Shown here piece after piece: positions 8,199-18,376 of a stretch of 64,000 nt of DNA. The DNA comes from Candidatus Gastranaerophilales bacterium (GTDB taxonomy: Bacteria > Cyanobacteriota > Vampirovibrionia > Gastranaerophilales > Gastranaerophilaceae). Made by a program: the position numbers and the translations under genes. Numbering within the stretch: the stretch's first letter is position 1; each line of letters begins with the position of its first letter. The notes under the pieces were generated by a model that was not told where the DNA came from, made no database searches, and saw only the letters and a program-made list of their open reading frames with translations. The stretch lies in NCBI GenBank assembly GCA_944323165.1, contig CALURK010000003.1, positions 86,768 to 150,767 of the forward strand. The letters are read 5' to 3'.

Positions 8199-8771
8199 TT
8201 AACTGAGAAAATCTTCTTCAGCCAGCCATTCTACAAGAGGTTTATCATTCCCGAAAAATATATTGAACTGTTTTTCTACCTTAGGTGTTATTAGAACCTT
8301 TCTTGTTATATTATATGCAGCAGGTTCTGTACCATCAGGAGCTTTAGATGCTATTATGTGCTTTTCTTTGTCATAAACATTTGCATAGTTTAAATCTAAA
8401 TTCACACAGAATGGAATTCTTTTTTTGTCCTTATCATCGTAGGAAATTAATCCGAATGTTCTGCAAATTACCCCTCTCGCCTTGTAAACAGTACACCTGT
8501 TATTTACTAAAAACGGGCATTCGTACATTTTTTCTCTGGATTTTTTTAACAAAGTGATGATATTTTCAGTTACTTTATCTCTTAAATCAGCTTCAAGCTC
8601 ATTATAAGTAAGCATTATATACACATATTCCAATTCTGAAAGCGGATATTCTCCTTCTTTGCAGCAATATGCACATCCTTCTTTGCATTTTATAAAAGGC
8701 TTTTGAGCCTCAAACATTTTAGCAAGCTTCTTGTCGAGAAATTCTAAATATTCTCTATACCTGGTTATCAT
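8199..8771 (-). CDS. YkgJ-family cysteine-cluster protein
   Basis: A 190-residue protein with the cysteine arrangement of the UPF0153/YkgJ family: CKEGCAYCCKEG near residue 27, then CPFLVNNRCTVYKARGVICRTFG near residue 88. The cysteines are thought to bind zinc or an Fe-S cluster. The biochemical role of the family is not established. Its start overlaps the end of the YihY-like gene by 17 bases, so it is the distal gene of the nrnA-yihY-ykgJ operon. Confidence 0.85.
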   Translation of the reverse strand: MITRYREYLEFLDKKLAKMFEAQKPFIKCKEGCAYCCKEGEYPLSELEYVYIMLTYNELEADLRDKVTENIITLLKKSREKMYECPFLVNNRCTVYKARGVICRTFGLISYDDKDKKRIPFCVNLDLNYANVYDKEKHIIASKAPDGTEPAAYNITRKVLITPKVEKQFNIFFGNDKPLVEWLAEEDFLS

Positions 8772-9648
8772 TTTGTTTCATCCTGGATCTTCTAATTGTG
8801 ATATCTTTTTTTCTTTCTAACTTATTATAAAGTTGTGAATTAATTTCACCACCGATGAGTATTAAAATAGAAGTATAATAAAGCCACATCATCATAACGG
8901 CAAAGCCAGCAATTGTTCCGTAAACAAAGTTGTATGTATGCAGATTATTGATGTAAACCGAAAATAGCCAAGAACCGAGCAGCCAAGATATGCAGAAGAA
9001 AAAAGATCCCGGAAGAGCACTGTGTCTTCTGAGTTTTTCATCTCCGCTAAGATCAGGTAATATGTAATAACTCAAATATGCCATTATAAATAATGTTAAA
9101 AATGCGATAGGCCAACGTACAAAAAGCATTATATTAGCAAAATGTTGAGTCATTCCGATATATGAAACCAAAAATTTCATAATGACTTTTCCGAATACAA
9201 TCAGAGTTATACTGAGAAATAAAACACAAGTATTTACAAAAACCATAATCAAGGCAAGAAGTCTGGAGTAGAAGAAATTTCTGGTTTCTTTGACTTTGTA
9301 AGCTCTGTTTAAGCCTTTTGCAACAATAGCCACCGTATTAGTAGATAAGAATAATGTTATACAAAACCCTAATACAGCTACTAATCCACCCTTCTTGAAG
9401 AAAAATACTTCATTTAAAACAGTATTAACAACATTAAGTACGTCATTAGGCATAATACTTTGCATGAATATAAAAATAGGTTGCATAAAGTATTGTTTGC
9501 CGATGTATCCGAAAAGAGCCGTCAAAAAGAGTATAAAAGGACAAATTCCTATACAAAGCATAAATCCCATTTCCGATGCCATACCGAAATAGTCATGCTC
9601 AATAACCGATTTAATAATATTTCTGAGTGTCTTAAATTTATACTTCAC
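8755..9648 (-). CDS. YihY/BrkB-family inner-membrane protein
   Basis: A 297-residue membrane protein with six hydrophobic segments and the family features: an FGMASEMGFMLCIGICPFILFL start, a central LLALIMVFVNTCVLFLSITLIVFG segment and the final GTIAGFAVMMMWLYYTSILILIGGEIN. Members were once misnamed ribonuclease BN and are now regarded as putative transporters or flippases. It overlaps nrnA by an ATGA junction of 4 bases and ykgJ by 17 bases. Confidence 0.88.
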   Translation of the reverse strand: MKYKFKTLRNIIKSVIEHDYFGMASEMGFMLCIGICPFILFLTALFGYIGKQYFMQPIFIFMQSIMPNDVLNVVNTVLNEVFFFKKGGLVAVLGFCITLFLSTNTVAIVAKGLNRAYKVKETRNFFYSRLLALIMVFVNTCVLFLSITLIVFGKVIMKFLVSYIGMTQHFANIMLFVRWPIAFLTLFIMAYLSYYILPDLSGDEKLRRHSALPGSFFFCISWLLGSWLFSVYINNLHTYNFVYGTIAGFAVMMMWLYYTSILILIGGEINSQLYNKLERKKDITIRRSRMKQNDNQV

Positions 9649-10592
9649 AGCTTTATTTCTTTCAGCAATTTTTCAATCGCATCTTCTACATTTGCCTTAA
9701 TCGTGCATCCGGCAGCAAAAGTATGTCCGCCGCCGCCAAATTTTGAACAAATATTTGCGACATCAACCCCTTTGCTACGCATAGATATTTTAGTTAGTTT
9801 AGTATCAACTTCCTTTGCTACAAAAGAAACTTCTGTAGTGTCTATAGCTCTCAAGGTTTCTGCGAGTCCGTCTGTATAATCGTCCCCTGCCGAAAACTTT
9901 TCTAAATCTTTTTTGTAAACAGTGGTGTAGGCAATTTTGTTATCATTTAAATAAGTTGCCTTATTTATGCAATAGTTTTGAAACATAACGAAATTTTTTG
10001 ACTTTGTTTCATAACACATTTTGTAAATATAATTAGGATTTGCTCCAAAATCAACCAAATCGGCGGCAGCTCTGAGTGTTTTAGAAGAAGTATTTTCGAA
10101 TCTAAAATTGCCCGTATCAGTCATAATTGCTGTGTATAAACAAATAGCCGAATCCTTATTAAAATTCCAATCTTCATCTTTAAAACAATCGAACAAAACT
10201 TCTCCGCAAGAGCTTGCATTAGGGTTAATTATCTGATAATCTCCAAAACCGGGATTAGTCTTGTGATGATCAATATTTATGGTACATTTTGCTTTATCAA
10301 ACAAAATTTTAGAGTCCATAACTCTGTCAATCGCAGCAACATCAAGAGTTATGACTAAATCATAAACAAGTGATTTATCAAAATATCTTTGTGCTTGGTA
10401 GATATTAGGAATAAATTTGTAGTTGAAAGGAATATTTGAAACTACATTCATATCAACTTTCTTTTTAAAACGATTGTAAATCATACTGTAAAGTGCACAC
10501 ATAGAGCCCAATGTATCTCCATCAGGGTTCATGTGAGATAATAGCAGTATCTTATTAGAATTTTTTATGATATCATTTAAGTTACAATTCAT
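9645..10592 (-). CDS. nrnA: DHH-family nanoRNase / pAp phosphatase
   Basis: A 315-residue DHH-DHHA1 protein. LLSHMNPDGDTLGSM (first metal-binding segment), VITLDVAAIDRV, TINIDHHKTNPGFGDY (the DHH triad) and ICLYTAIMTDTGNFRF are all present. The C-terminal DHHA1 signature is FGGGGHTFAAGC. NrnA degrades 2-5-nucleotide RNA remnants and can dephosphorylate 3'-phosphoadenosine 5'-phosphate. It is the promoter-proximal gene of a three-gene operon, and its start lies close to the divergent DUF721 gene. Confidence 0.92.
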   Translation of the reverse strand: MNCNLNDIIKNSNKILLLSHMNPDGDTLGSMCALYSMIYNRFKKKVDMNVVSNIPFNYKFIPNIYQAQRYFDKSLVYDLVITLDVAAIDRVMDSKILFDKAKCTINIDHHKTNPGFGDYQIINPNASSCGEVLFDCFKDEDWNFNKDSAICLYTAIMTDTGNFRFENTSSKTLRAAADLVDFGANPNYIYKMCYETKSKNFVMFQNYCINKATYLNDNKIAYTTVYKKDLEKFSAGDDYTDGLAETLRAIDTTEVSFVAKEVDTKLTKISMRSKGVDVANICSKFGGGGHTFAAGCTIKANVEDAIEKLLKEIKL

Positions 10593-10599
10593 AATAAAG

Positions 10600-10944
10600 A
10601 TGATAACACAAACAATGAAAAAAGTTCTTTATACAGATTTTGAAGGGGTAGATTCGGTAATAAGTTCTATGATGGATAATCCGCAGCTTAAGAAGGCGAT
10701 TACGCGGACAAATCTCATAAACTTTTGGGACAAAATTTTACCTGTAAAGTTTAAGGGAAAATCAAAACCTTATTCTATGTTACCGGGCTACGTTATGGTG
10801 ATTGCCTGCGAGAACCCTATAGTTGCACAAGAACTTTCATTGTATAAAGTGATTTTGTTAAAAAAGTTCGAACCTTACTTAAAGTCGTTAAGAATGAAAG
10901 TTAATGATTTTAAGTTTGATCCTAAAAAATGGATTATAGAATAA
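10600..10944 (+). CDS. DUF721 / DciA-like protein
   Basis: A small basic protein (114 residues from ATG 10600; ATG 10615 is also possible). NLINFWDKILPVKFKGKSKPYSMLPGYVMVIACENPIVAQELSLYKVILLKKF has the layout of DUF721: a conserved W, a short strand-rich core, then a sAxxxELxxxxxxLLxxL helix. DUF721 includes DciA, which loads the replicative helicase in bacteria lacking DnaC, and also uncharacterised RNA-binding-like members. The start is uncertain because ribosome-binding sites are weak. An ATG at 10567 would overlap the nrnA start. Confidence 0.7.
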   Translation: MITQTMKKVLYTDFEGVDSVISSMMDNPQLKKAITRTNLINFWDKILPVKFKGKSKPYSMLPGYVMVIACENPIVAQELSLYKVILLKKFEPYLKSLRMKVNDFKFDPKKWIIE

Positions 10945-10997
10945 ACAACAAAAATAATGTTTTTATGATATTATGTTCGTAATTGGAGAGGATAAAC

Positions 10998-13631
10998 ATG
11001 ATAAATTTTTTACTAAAGCTTTTAGGCGATGCAAATGAGAAGAAAGTTAAAAAAATCTCAGGAATAATTGACCATATAAATTCTTTAGAGCCTGAATTTG
11101 AAAAACTTACAGACGAGGAGTTACGCGCAAAAACAGACGAATTTAAGGCAATTTTGGCAAAACGCCCTACATCTGATAATGAAAAAGCAGATAGACTTCT
11201 GGAAAAAGAAGCTTTAGATAAAATTCTTCCCGAGGCTTTTGCGACCGTTAGAGAAGCCGGCAAGCGTGTATTAAACATGCGTCACTTTGATGTCCAGTTA
11301 ATTGGCGGGTACTTCCTTCATAACGGTCATATCGCAGAGATGAGAACAGGTGAAGGTAAAACTTTAGTAGCAACTCTTGCTGCTTATCTGAACGCACTTA
11401 CGGGCAAAGGCGTTCACGTTGTTACGGTAAACGATTACCTTGCAAAACGTGACAGCGAATGGATGGGGCAGATTTATAAATTTTTGGGACTTAGTGTAGG
11501 CGTTATTCTCTCCAATCAGCACGACGCAGATGAATTTAACAGAAAAAGAGCCGCTTATGCCTGCGATATAACTTACGGCACAAATAACGAGTTTGGATTT
11601 GATTATCTTAGAGATAATATGGCATCATCTAAAGATATGCTTGTTCAAAGACCATTTAATTATGCAATTATTGATGAAGTTGACAGCATTTTAATAGATG
11701 AAGCAAGAACTCCGCTTATTATAAGCGGACGTGTTGAAAAGTCTGCAGACACTTATACATTGATGGCAAAGGTTGCTCCTCAGCTTGAAAAAGATAAGGA
11801 TTACGAAGTTGATGAGAAGAATAAAAATGTTATTCTAACCGAAGATGGAATTGACAGAGCTCAAGAAATTATTGGCTGCAAAGACTTATTTGATATAAAT
11901 AATCAGTATGCCCACGATTTGTTGAATGCACTAAAGGCAAAAGAATTGTTCATAAAAGACACTGATTATGTAGTAAAAGATGGCGAAATAATGATTGTTG
12001 ACGAGTTTACTGGTCGTTTAATGCCGGGCAGACGCTGGTCAGACGGTTTACATCAGGCAATAGAGGCAAAAGAATGTGTAGAAATTCAAGATGAAACCCA
12101 AACTTTAGCAAGCATAACTTTCCAAAATCTATTCAGATTATATCCTAAACTTTCAGGTATGACCGGTACTGCTATGACAGAAGAAGCAGAGTTTGGTAAA
12201 ATTTATAACTTAGAGGTTACGGTAATTCCTACAAACAAGCCTGATATAAGAATAAACTATCCTGATGTAATTTATAAAACCGAAAGGGCAAAGTATAACG
12301 CTGTTGTAAATGATATTATAGAGCAGCACAAGTTGGGACGTCCTGTTCTTGTCGGTACTGTAAGTATAGAAAAATCTGAATATATATCTTCTTTATTGAA
12401 TAAAAAGGGCATAAAGCATAACGTTTTAAATGCAAAACAGCACGAAAAAGAAGCATATATAATAGCCCAAGCAGGAAGAGTTGGAGCTGTAACTATTGCA
12501 ACCAATATGGCAGGTCGTGGTACAGACATTCTGTTGGGTGGTAACGCTGAATTCTTGGCTAAGGAAGAGTTGGAAAAGCATAATATAACTCTGGAAAGTC
12601 CGAATTATGAAGAATTGAAAGAATCCGCACTAAAGAATGCCAGAGCAATAACAGAGCAGGAACACGCAAAGGTTGTAGAATTAGGCGGTTTGCATGTAAT
12701 AGGAACGGAAAGACATGAATCTCGAAGAATTGACAATCAATTAAGAGGCCGTGCTGCTCGTCAGGGAGATCCGGGTTCTACAAGATTTTTCTTATCTCTT
12801 GAAGATAACTTAATGAGAATCTTTGGCGGAGATAAAATTACAGGTTTAATGAATATGCTAAATGTTGAAGAGGATATGGCTATAGAATCTTCTTTAATAT
12901 CAAGACAAATTCAATCTGCTCAAAAGAAGGTAGAAACTTACCATTTTGATATTCGTAAAAACGTTCTTCAATATGATGATGTAATGAATATTCAGAGAGA
13001 AAAATTCTATGCACAAAGAAGAAAAGTTCTTGAAGGCAAAGATTTGAGAAGTGATATAGAGTATATGATAGATAAGGAAATTGATAGGCTTTTAAAGAGT
13101 TATATAACTCCTGAAATGAATCCTGAGGAGTATATTCCTGAAGATTTACAAACTCTGATAAAAGAATTGCACTCAAATATTCCTCAACTTTCATATATAA
13201 CTGTTGATGATATAAAGAATTTGAGATATGCAAGAATTTACGATTCTTTAAAAGAGGCTGCTCAAAAAGCATACAAAGAGCACGAAGAGGAAATTGTCGG
13301 GTTCTATAATTCTATTTCTGAACAGTATGATCCTTCGTTTGTAAAACAAGAGGTATTCTCTGAAAACAATATAATGAGAAGCTTAGAAAGAGATATTCTT
13401 CTAAGAGTCGTTGATACTCAATGGATAGATCATTTGCATAACATAGATATGTTAAAAGACGGTATCGGTTTAAGAGCATACGGACAAAAGGACCCGTTAA
13501 TTGAGTACAAAAAGGAAGCGTATGATCTGTTTAATAAAATGATGTATGAAATCCAAAGTAATACCGTTAAATACCTCTTTAGGGCAAAATTTGGAATTCA
13601 ATTTGTATCAGACGAAGATAATGTGGTGTAA
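10998..13631 (+). CDS. secA: Preprotein translocase ATPase SecA
   Basis: An 877-residue SecA started at ATG 10998 behind GGAGAGG. Visible are Walker A ([20 protein letters not shown]), Walker B ([22 protein letters not shown]), the preprotein cross-linking domain, the second helicase domain ([31 protein letters not shown]) and the helical scaffold ([25 protein letters not shown]). It drives Sec-dependent export by ATP hydrolysis at SecYEG. The C-terminal Cys/His zinc motif that many SecA proteins use for SecB is absent; the protein ends FVSDEDNVV. Confidence 0.98.
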   Translation: MINFLLKLLGDANEKKVKKISGIIDHINSLEPEFEKLTDEELRAKTDEFKAILAKRPTSDNEKADRLLEKEALDKILPEAFATVREAGKRVLNMRHFDVQLIGGYFLHNGHIAEMRTGEGKTLVATLAAYLNALTGKGVHVVTVNDYLAKRDSEWMGQIYKFLGLSVGVILSNQHDADEFNRKRAAYACDITYGTNNEFGFDYLRDNMASSKDMLVQRPFNYAIIDEVDSILIDEARTPLIISGRVEKSADTYTLMAKVAPQLEKDKDYEVDEKNKNVILTEDGIDRAQEIIGCKDLFDINNQYAHDLLNALKAKELFIKDTDYVVKDGEIMIVDEFTGRLMPGRRWSDGLHQAIEAKECVEIQDETQTLASITFQNLFRLYPKLSGMTGTAMTEEAEFGKIYNLEVTVIPTNKPDIRINYPDVIYKTERAKYNAVVNDIIEQHKLGRPVLVGTVSIEKSEYISSLLNKKGIKHNVLNAKQHEKEAYIIAQAGRVGAVTIATNMAGRGTDILLGGNAEFLAKEELEKHNITLESPNYEELKESALKNARAITEQEHAKVVELGGLHVIGTERHESRRIDNQLRGRAARQGDPGSTRFFLSLEDNLMRIFGGDKITGLMNMLNVEEDMAIESSLISRQIQSAQKKVETYHFDIRKNVLQYDDVMNIQREKFYAQRRKVLEGKDLRSDIEYMIDKEIDRLLKSYITPEMNPEEYIPEDLQTLIKELHSNIPQLSYITVDDIKNLRYARIYDSLKEAAQKAYKEHEEEIVGFYNSISEQYDPSFVKQEVFSENNIMRSLERDILLRVVDTQWIDHLHNIDMLKDGIGLRAYGQKDPLIEYKKEAYDLFNKMMYEIQSNTVKYLFRAKFGIQFVSDEDNVV

Positions 13632-13648
13632 ATTTTCTCAAACAAAAA

Positions 13649-13666
13649 GCCGCAATCTTTTGCGGC
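13649..13666 (+). terminator. Hairpin after secA
   Basis: GCCGCAA (13649-13655), TCTT loop, TTGCGGC (13660-13666), 17 bases after the secA stop. There is no T-run behind it, so termination is probable rather than certain. The remaining stretch to dapB (13667-13878) is AT-rich with a TATAAT at 13813-13818 and no gene. Confidence 0.55.
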
Positions 13667-13878
13667 ATTAACTCTCGTTAGATAAAGGAGTGGAGGAGAA
13701 AATAAAGAAAAGAGATTATTTATATTTATTTAATACCACATTTTATATATTTATAACATAAACAGTATATATTTTTACAAAAATTAACATTTCAACTCAA
13801 AAATGTTTGTAGTATAATAGTTGTGACACACTTGTGGTAAGGAATTACATCCTTAATTCAAGTAAGGAGAGGATTGTT

Positions 13879-14625
13879 ATGATTAATGTAGCTGTATGTG
13901 GTTCAAACGGAAAGATGGGACAAGAGGTTATAAAGGCTGTAACCGCTTCAGACGACATGACATTAGTTGCAAAAATAGATATAAAGGATGGAGAGTTTGC
14001 AACAATTAAGGATGCAAAAGACTCTGTTAGAATAGATATTTTAATAGATTTTACTCAACCGAAATCAATATATGAAAATGCTCTGTATTGTTTGAATAAT
14101 GGTATAAATATTGTTGTAGGCACAACAGGTTTAAGTGATGAGCAGATTAGTGAATTAAAGACATTATCGGAAAAAGAAAAATTAGGGTGTTTTATAGCTC
14201 CGAATTTTTCTACAGGTGCTGTTTTAATGATGAAGTTTGCTCAAATTGCTTCAAAATATTTTCAAAATGCGGAGATAATAGAACTTCATCATAATCAGAA
14301 AAAGGATGCTCCGTCAGGAACAGCTGTTAGGACTGCACTAATGATGTCAGAAGAGAATTCTGATTTTACAAGGGATAATTGCCCGGAAGTAGAAACTATA
14401 GAAGGTGCAAGGGGTGCAGAATCTTATAATAACATACATATTCATTCAGTGAGATTGCCAGGATACATTGCTTCACAAGAAGTTATATTTGGAGCCGGCG
14501 GACAAATTCTTACCATAAGACACGATTCAATGAATAGGGAATGTTACATGGATGGTGTACTTAGAGCTGTTAGATATCTAAATGAAAATCACAAATTTAT
14601 TTACGGATTGGATAAAATAATTTAA
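13879..14625 (+). CDS. dapB: 4-hydroxy-tetrahydrodipicolinate reductase DapB
   Basis: A 248-residue DapB, which reduces 4-hydroxy-tetrahydrodipicolinate with NAD(P)H in the diaminopimelate/lysine pathway. The Rossmann motif VAVCGSNGKMG, GTTGLS, the NFSTGAVLMMKF segment and the catalytic ELHHNQKKDAPSGTA signature are intact, as is RLPGYIASQEVIFG. The start at 13879 follows AAGGAGAGG; an upstream in-frame GTG at 13834 lacks support. It is followed 39 bases later by asd, consistent with a diaminopimelate operon feeding peptidoglycan synthesis. Confidence 0.96.
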   Translation: MINVAVCGSNGKMGQEVIKAVTASDDMTLVAKIDIKDGEFATIKDAKDSVRIDILIDFTQPKSIYENALYCLNNGINIVVGTTGLSDEQISELKTLSEKEKLGCFIAPNFSTGAVLMMKFAQIASKYFQNAEIIELHHNQKKDAPSGTAVRTALMMSEENSDFTRDNCPEVETIEGARGAESYNNIHIHSVRLPGYIASQEVIFGAGGQILTIRHDSMNRECYMDGVLRAVRYLNENHKFIYGLDKII

Positions 14626-14664
14626 TTTTCTTGTTTGGGATAAAAGCTAATAAAGAGGAAATGA

Positions 14665-15678
14665 ATGAGAAAACCAAGAATAGCAATTTTAGGCGCAACA
14701 GGTGTTGTGGGAAGAGAAATCACAAAAATTACGGAAGAATTAGGAATTGAGTATGAAAGTATCAAATTTCTTTCCAGTTCAAGAAGTGCCGGCAGTAAGA
14801 TAACTTTTAGAGGTAAAGATTATACAGTAGAGGAAGCGAAACCTGAAGTTTTTGATAATGTAGATATCGTTATGGCATCTGCGGGGGCTTCTACAAGCAA
14901 GTTGTTTGCTCCGGAAATTGTAAAGCGCGGTGGATTGATTATTGATAATTCTTCAGCTTTTCGAATGGAAAAGGATGTACCTCTTGTCATAGCAGGTGTA
15001 AACGATGAGGATTTAAGAAATCATAAAGGCATTATAGCCAATCCAAATTGTTCTACTTCTCAATTAATGTTGGTTTTGGAACCATTGAAAAAATTTGGGA
15101 TAAAAAGACTCATTGTTTCAACTTATCAAGCTGTATCAGGTGCGGGCTTGGCAGCAATAAATGAACTTAGAGAAGATACAATCTCAAATTTGGAAGGAAA
15201 ACCTTTTGAAAATAAATGTTTCAAAAAGCCTATCTCTTTCAATGTAATACCGCAGATAGATGTTTTTTGCGAAAACGGATATACAAAAGAAGAGATGAAA
15301 GTCGTAAATGAAACACGAAAGATTTTGCATTTGGATGATAAAACTATGATTTCTTGTACAGCAGTGAGAGTGCCTGTGTTTAACGGACATTCAGAGGCTG
15401 TAGATATAGAATTTGAAGAAGAAGTATCTCCAGAGAAAGTTAGGGAAATTCTAAAAAGTTCTTATGGGTTAAAGGTAATTGATAATCCTACAGACTATGC
15501 TTATCCAACAACAAGGGATGCAAGTGGTGTAGATCCTGTTTTTGTAGGTAGGATTAGAAAGAATTTAGCTTTTCAAAACGGAATTACACTATGGTGTGTA
15601 GCGGATAATTTAAGGATAGGAGCAGCATTGAATACTGTAAGAATTTGTAAAAGGGTTATAGAGATGGGGTTATATTAA
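14665..15678 (+). CDS. asd: Aspartate-semialdehyde dehydrogenase
   Basis: A 337-residue Asd making aspartate semialdehyde for lysine, threonine and methionine synthesis. It opens with IAILGATGVVGREI (NADP-binding). The active-site cysteine lies in IANPNCSTSQLML, and the C-terminal half carries VSTYQAVSGAG and the active-site histidine in VPVFNGHSEAV. The start follows AAAGAGGA. It is co-oriented with dapB, one pathway step apart. Confidence 0.96.
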   Translation: MRKPRIAILGATGVVGREITKITEELGIEYESIKFLSSSRSAGSKITFRGKDYTVEEAKPEVFDNVDIVMASAGASTSKLFAPEIVKRGGLIIDNSSAFRMEKDVPLVIAGVNDEDLRNHKGIIANPNCSTSQLMLVLEPLKKFGIKRLIVSTYQAVSGAGLAAINELREDTISNLEGKPFENKCFKKPISFNVIPQIDVFCENGYTKEEMKVVNETRKILHLDDKTMISCTAVRVPVFNGHSEAVDIEFEEEVSPEKVREILKSSYGLKVIDNPTDYAYPTTRDASGVDPVFVGRIRKNLAFQNGITLWCVADNLRIGAALNTVRICKRVIEMGLY

Positions 15679-15680
15679 TT

Positions 15681-15890
15681 ATGAATGTGAAAAAAATATC
15701 AAGCGAGTTAAAGATAAAACCTACAAACAGAAAGATGAAAGAGGTAAAGAAGGCCATTAGTGAAGTAAGTGGATTGCCTAAAGAAATGCCATTGGAAAAG
15801 AAAATATATTTGTGTCCAATGTCAGAAACATTTGAACGTATAAAAGATAAAATACAGATAAAAATACAGGAAATGCGAGGATATAAGTAG
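15681..15890 (+). CDS. Small basic protein of unknown function
   Basis: A 69-residue, lysine-rich frame that starts 2 bases after the asd stop and ends directly against the TTG start of the next gene. It reads MNVKKISSELKIKPTNRK and ends IQIKIQEMRGYK. It has one cysteine and no recognisable domain. The tight packing inside the operon and normal codon use argue for a real gene. Translation may couple asd to the heptose adenylyltransferase gene. Confidence 0.55.
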   Translation: MNVKKISSELKIKPTNRKMKEVKKAISEVSGLPKEMPLEKKIYLCPMSETFERIKDKIQIKIQEMRGYK

Positions 15891-16358
15891 TTGGGAAAAC
15901 TTGTTTCGCAGAAAGAAATAATAGAGATTGTACAAGAAGGGCATTCTCAGGGGAAAACCTTTTCGGCAACGAACGGTTGTTTTGATATATTGCATGTGGG
16001 GCATGTAAGATACCTTAAAAAAACTAAGGAACTTGCGGACTACAGCATAGTTATGTTAAATTCAGATAGCTCCGTAAAGCAAATAAAGGGCAACGATAGA
16101 CCTATAAATTGTGAGGAAGATAGAGCAGAAGTATTAAATGCTTTGAGCTCAGTTGATTATGTGGTATTATTTGAAGAGAGGTCTCCGGCAAAACTACTGG
16201 AAGCTATAAAGCCTGATATATATACAAAGGGAGCGGACTATACACTGGATACCCTTCCAGAACGCGAGATTGTAGAGAGGAATAATATAAAGGTGGAGTT
16301 TATAGAATTCGTGGCCGGAAAATCTACAACTAATATTATAAATAAGTGTTTGAAATAG
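15891..16358 (+). CDS. rfaE2: D-glycero-beta-D-manno-heptose 1-phosphate adenylyltransferase (RfaE2/HldE C-domain type)
   Basis: A 155-residue nucleotidyltransferase. FSATNGCFDILHVGHVRYL holds the HxGH motif, followed by VMLNSDSSVKQIKGNDRPI and the C-terminal VEFIEFVAGKSTTNIINK, close to the ISTT motif. It activates heptose phosphate to ADP-heptose, the lipopolysaccharide inner-core precursor. It corresponds to the C-terminal half of HldE; no kinase half is in this window. The start is TTG 15891, immediately after the preceding stop, so expression depends on coupling. A related glycerol-3-phosphate cytidylyltransferase role is less likely. Confidence 0.85.
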   Translation: MGKLVSQKEIIEIVQEGHSQGKTFSATNGCFDILHVGHVRYLKKTKELADYSIVMLNSDSSVKQIKGNDRPINCEEDRAEVLNALSSVDYVVLFEERSPAKLLEAIKPDIYTKGADYTLDTLPEREIVERNNIKVEFIEFVAGKSTTNIINKCLK

Positions 16359-16376
16359 TTATATAAGGAGTTCATT

Positions 16377-17486
16377 ATGAAAACTTTTACGTTGGAACAA
16401 ATTGCACAGATTACAGGTGGAATGCTTTCAAAAGCTCAAGATGTAGCGATAACAAGGATTGCGCCTCCTCTATTAGCAGATGAAAATACTTTAGCTCTTG
16501 CTCTTGGAGAAGATGAAATTAATAATTTAAGTAAAACAAAAGCAAAGGCAGCTCTTGTTCCTTTGGGAGTAAATATTGACGGATATTCGACAATAGAGGT
16601 AGAAAGACCTCGTTTGGCAATGATGAAGTTGATAACAATGTTTTATGAAGCTCCGCATGTAAATTCAGGAATTCATCCGACAGCAACAGTTCATCCATCA
16701 GCAAAAATTGGTGAAAACGTTTCCTTAGGTCCGAACGTTGTTATAGGTGAAAATGCTCAAATAGGTGATAATACAAAGATTTTAGCTAATGGTTATATAG
16801 GAAATGGTGCAATAATCGGAAAAGATTGTTTCTTCCATCCTTCTGTATGCATAGGCGATAGAGTAAAAGTTGGTGATAAAGTTATCTTACATCACGGAGT
16901 TTCTCTCGGTGCTGATGGGTTTAGCTTTGTTACAGAAAATCCTAATAATATAGAACAAGCTCGTAAAGATGGTGAAATTAAAGAAAATGATGTAGAACAA
17001 GTTATCTTCAAAATCCCATCAATAGGTTCAGTAGAGATAGGCAATAATGTTGAGATAGGTGCAAATACCGCAATAGACAGAGGTACAATTGAAAATACAG
17101 TTGTAGGTGATAATACAAAAATCGATGATTTGGTAATGATAGGTCATAACTGCCGCATTGGTAAAGGTTGTATGATAGTATCACAGGTAGGTATTGCAGG
17201 CAGCTGCGTAATCGGAGATAGAGTTGTTATTGCAGGTCAAGCAGGTCTTGCAGATCATATAAGTATTGGAGATGATACAATTATTGCTGCTCAAGCCGGT
17301 GTAACGAAAAGTTTCCCAGCAAAATCAATTGTAGTTGGGGCTCCTGCTGTTCCTAGAAAAGAATTTATTAAACAGCTTAAGATTATGAAAGATGCCGGTG
17401 ACTTGATTGCAAAATTTAAAAAATATGAGCCGCTTTTACGCTCTTTTGAGGAAAGTGTAGCTTCTAACGAAACTGTTGCTAAGTAG
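16377..17486 (+). CDS. lpxD: UDP-3-O-acylglucosamine N-acyltransferase LpxD
   Basis: A 369-residue LpxD performing the third step of lipid A synthesis. After an N-terminal uridine-binding domain (about 100 residues) comes a left-handed beta-helix of hexapeptide repeats such as IHPTATVHPSAKIGENVSLG. Catalytic His is in DLVMIGHNCRIGKG, and the PAKSIVVGAPAVPRKEF C-terminal helix region is present. The ATG follows AAGGAG. It leads the lpxD-lpxC-fabZ block. Confidence 0.95.
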   Translation: MKTFTLEQIAQITGGMLSKAQDVAITRIAPPLLADENTLALALGEDEINNLSKTKAKAALVPLGVNIDGYSTIEVERPRLAMMKLITMFYEAPHVNSGIHPTATVHPSAKIGENVSLGPNVVIGENAQIGDNTKILANGYIGNGAIIGKDCFFHPSVCIGDRVKVGDKVILHHGVSLGADGFSFVTENPNNIEQARKDGEIKENDVEQVIFKIPSIGSVEIGNNVEIGANTAIDRGTIENTVVGDNTKIDDLVMIGHNCRIGKGCMIVSQVGIAGSCVIGDRVVIAGQAGLADHISIGDDTIIAAQAGVTKSFPAKSIVVGAPAVPRKEFIKQLKIMKDAGDLIAKFKKYEPLLRSFEESVASNETVAK

Positions 17487-17527
17487 TCTTAATTAAAGTA
17501 ATAAGAGGTTTTAAAAGAATATAGACA

Positions 17528-18364
17528 ATGGGTACAATAAAAACTGAAATAAAAACTTCCGGTAAGGGGTTAATGAAAAATAAGAATTGTGAAGTTGTAA
17601 TTAAGCCTTCCGGCATGGGAAAAATTCGAATTTTTTCAAAGGGTGCAGACGCTCCATTTAGCGTGTGTATAGAAAATCTATATTCGACAGACCATTGCGT
17701 AACTTTATGTAGCAAAGAGCATAGAACGCTTTTGGGCGATTATAAGTATAAAGTAATGCTCTGTGAACACTTTATAGCTGCCTGTGCTATAACTGGAATA
17801 GATTCAATAGATGTATACTTGTCAGAAACTGAAATGCCAATATTCGACGGTAGTTCAAAGGTGTGGGTAGATTTATTCCAAAAAGCCGGTATTGTAGATG
17901 TTTCTAAAGATTTGTATACTGTAAGTGAGCCTGTTTATTACTTAAATGGCAAGACGAGTTTAATAGTGGTTCCAGATAAAGAATTAAGGATTACTTATTC
18001 TGTAAATTATGACCATCCTGATCTGAGGGAAAGATGGGTTACAATGGATAATAACAACCTTAATGAAATAATAGAGGCTAGAACCTTTGGGTTCTATAAG
18101 GATCTTAAAAAGTTCCAAATGCTGGGATTTGCTAAAGGTGTAACCATCGAAAATACAGTGGGTTTAAAAGATGAAGGTTATACAACAGAATTGCGAACAA
18201 AGGACGAACCTATAAAGCATAAGATTTTAGATTTATTGGGTGATTTTTATTTAACAGGGGTGTCCCCTCTGAATATGAGAGCTCAAATTTTAGTTAAGGA
18301 AGCCGGACATGCGGTTCATACGAAAGTTGCACAAATTTTAAAAACAAAGTTGGTAAAAATATAA
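17528..18364 (+). CDS. lpxC: UDP-3-O-acyl-N-acetylglucosamine deacetylase LpxC
   Basis: A 278-residue zinc deacetylase catalysing the committed step of lipid A synthesis. The zinc ligands are visible in MLCEHFIAAC (His) and in IKHKILDLLGDFYLTG (His and Asp). SETEMPIFDGSSKVWVDLF is the usual LpxC segment after the first motif. The N-terminus is more divergent than usual, and a ribosome-binding site for ATG 17528 is poor. An alternative ATG at 17573 would cut into the fold. It lies 12 bases before fabZ. Confidence 0.93.
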   Translation: MGTIKTEIKTSGKGLMKNKNCEVVIKPSGMGKIRIFSKGADAPFSVCIENLYSTDHCVTLCSKEHRTLLGDYKYKVMLCEHFIAACAITGIDSIDVYLSETEMPIFDGSSKVWVDLFQKAGIVDVSKDLYTVSEPVYYLNGKTSLIVVPDKELRITYSVNYDHPDLRERWVTMDNNNLNEIIEARTFGFYKDLKKFQMLGFAKGVTIENTVGLKDEGYTTELRTKDEPIKHKILDLLGDFYLTGVSPLNMRAQILVKEAGHAVHTKVAQILKTKLVKI

Positions 18365-18376
18365 AAGGAGAGATTT

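Noticed and set aside
12272..13272. Long minus-strand frames inside secA
   Set aside because: Shadows of the secA reading frame, without ribosome-binding sites or plausible composition.
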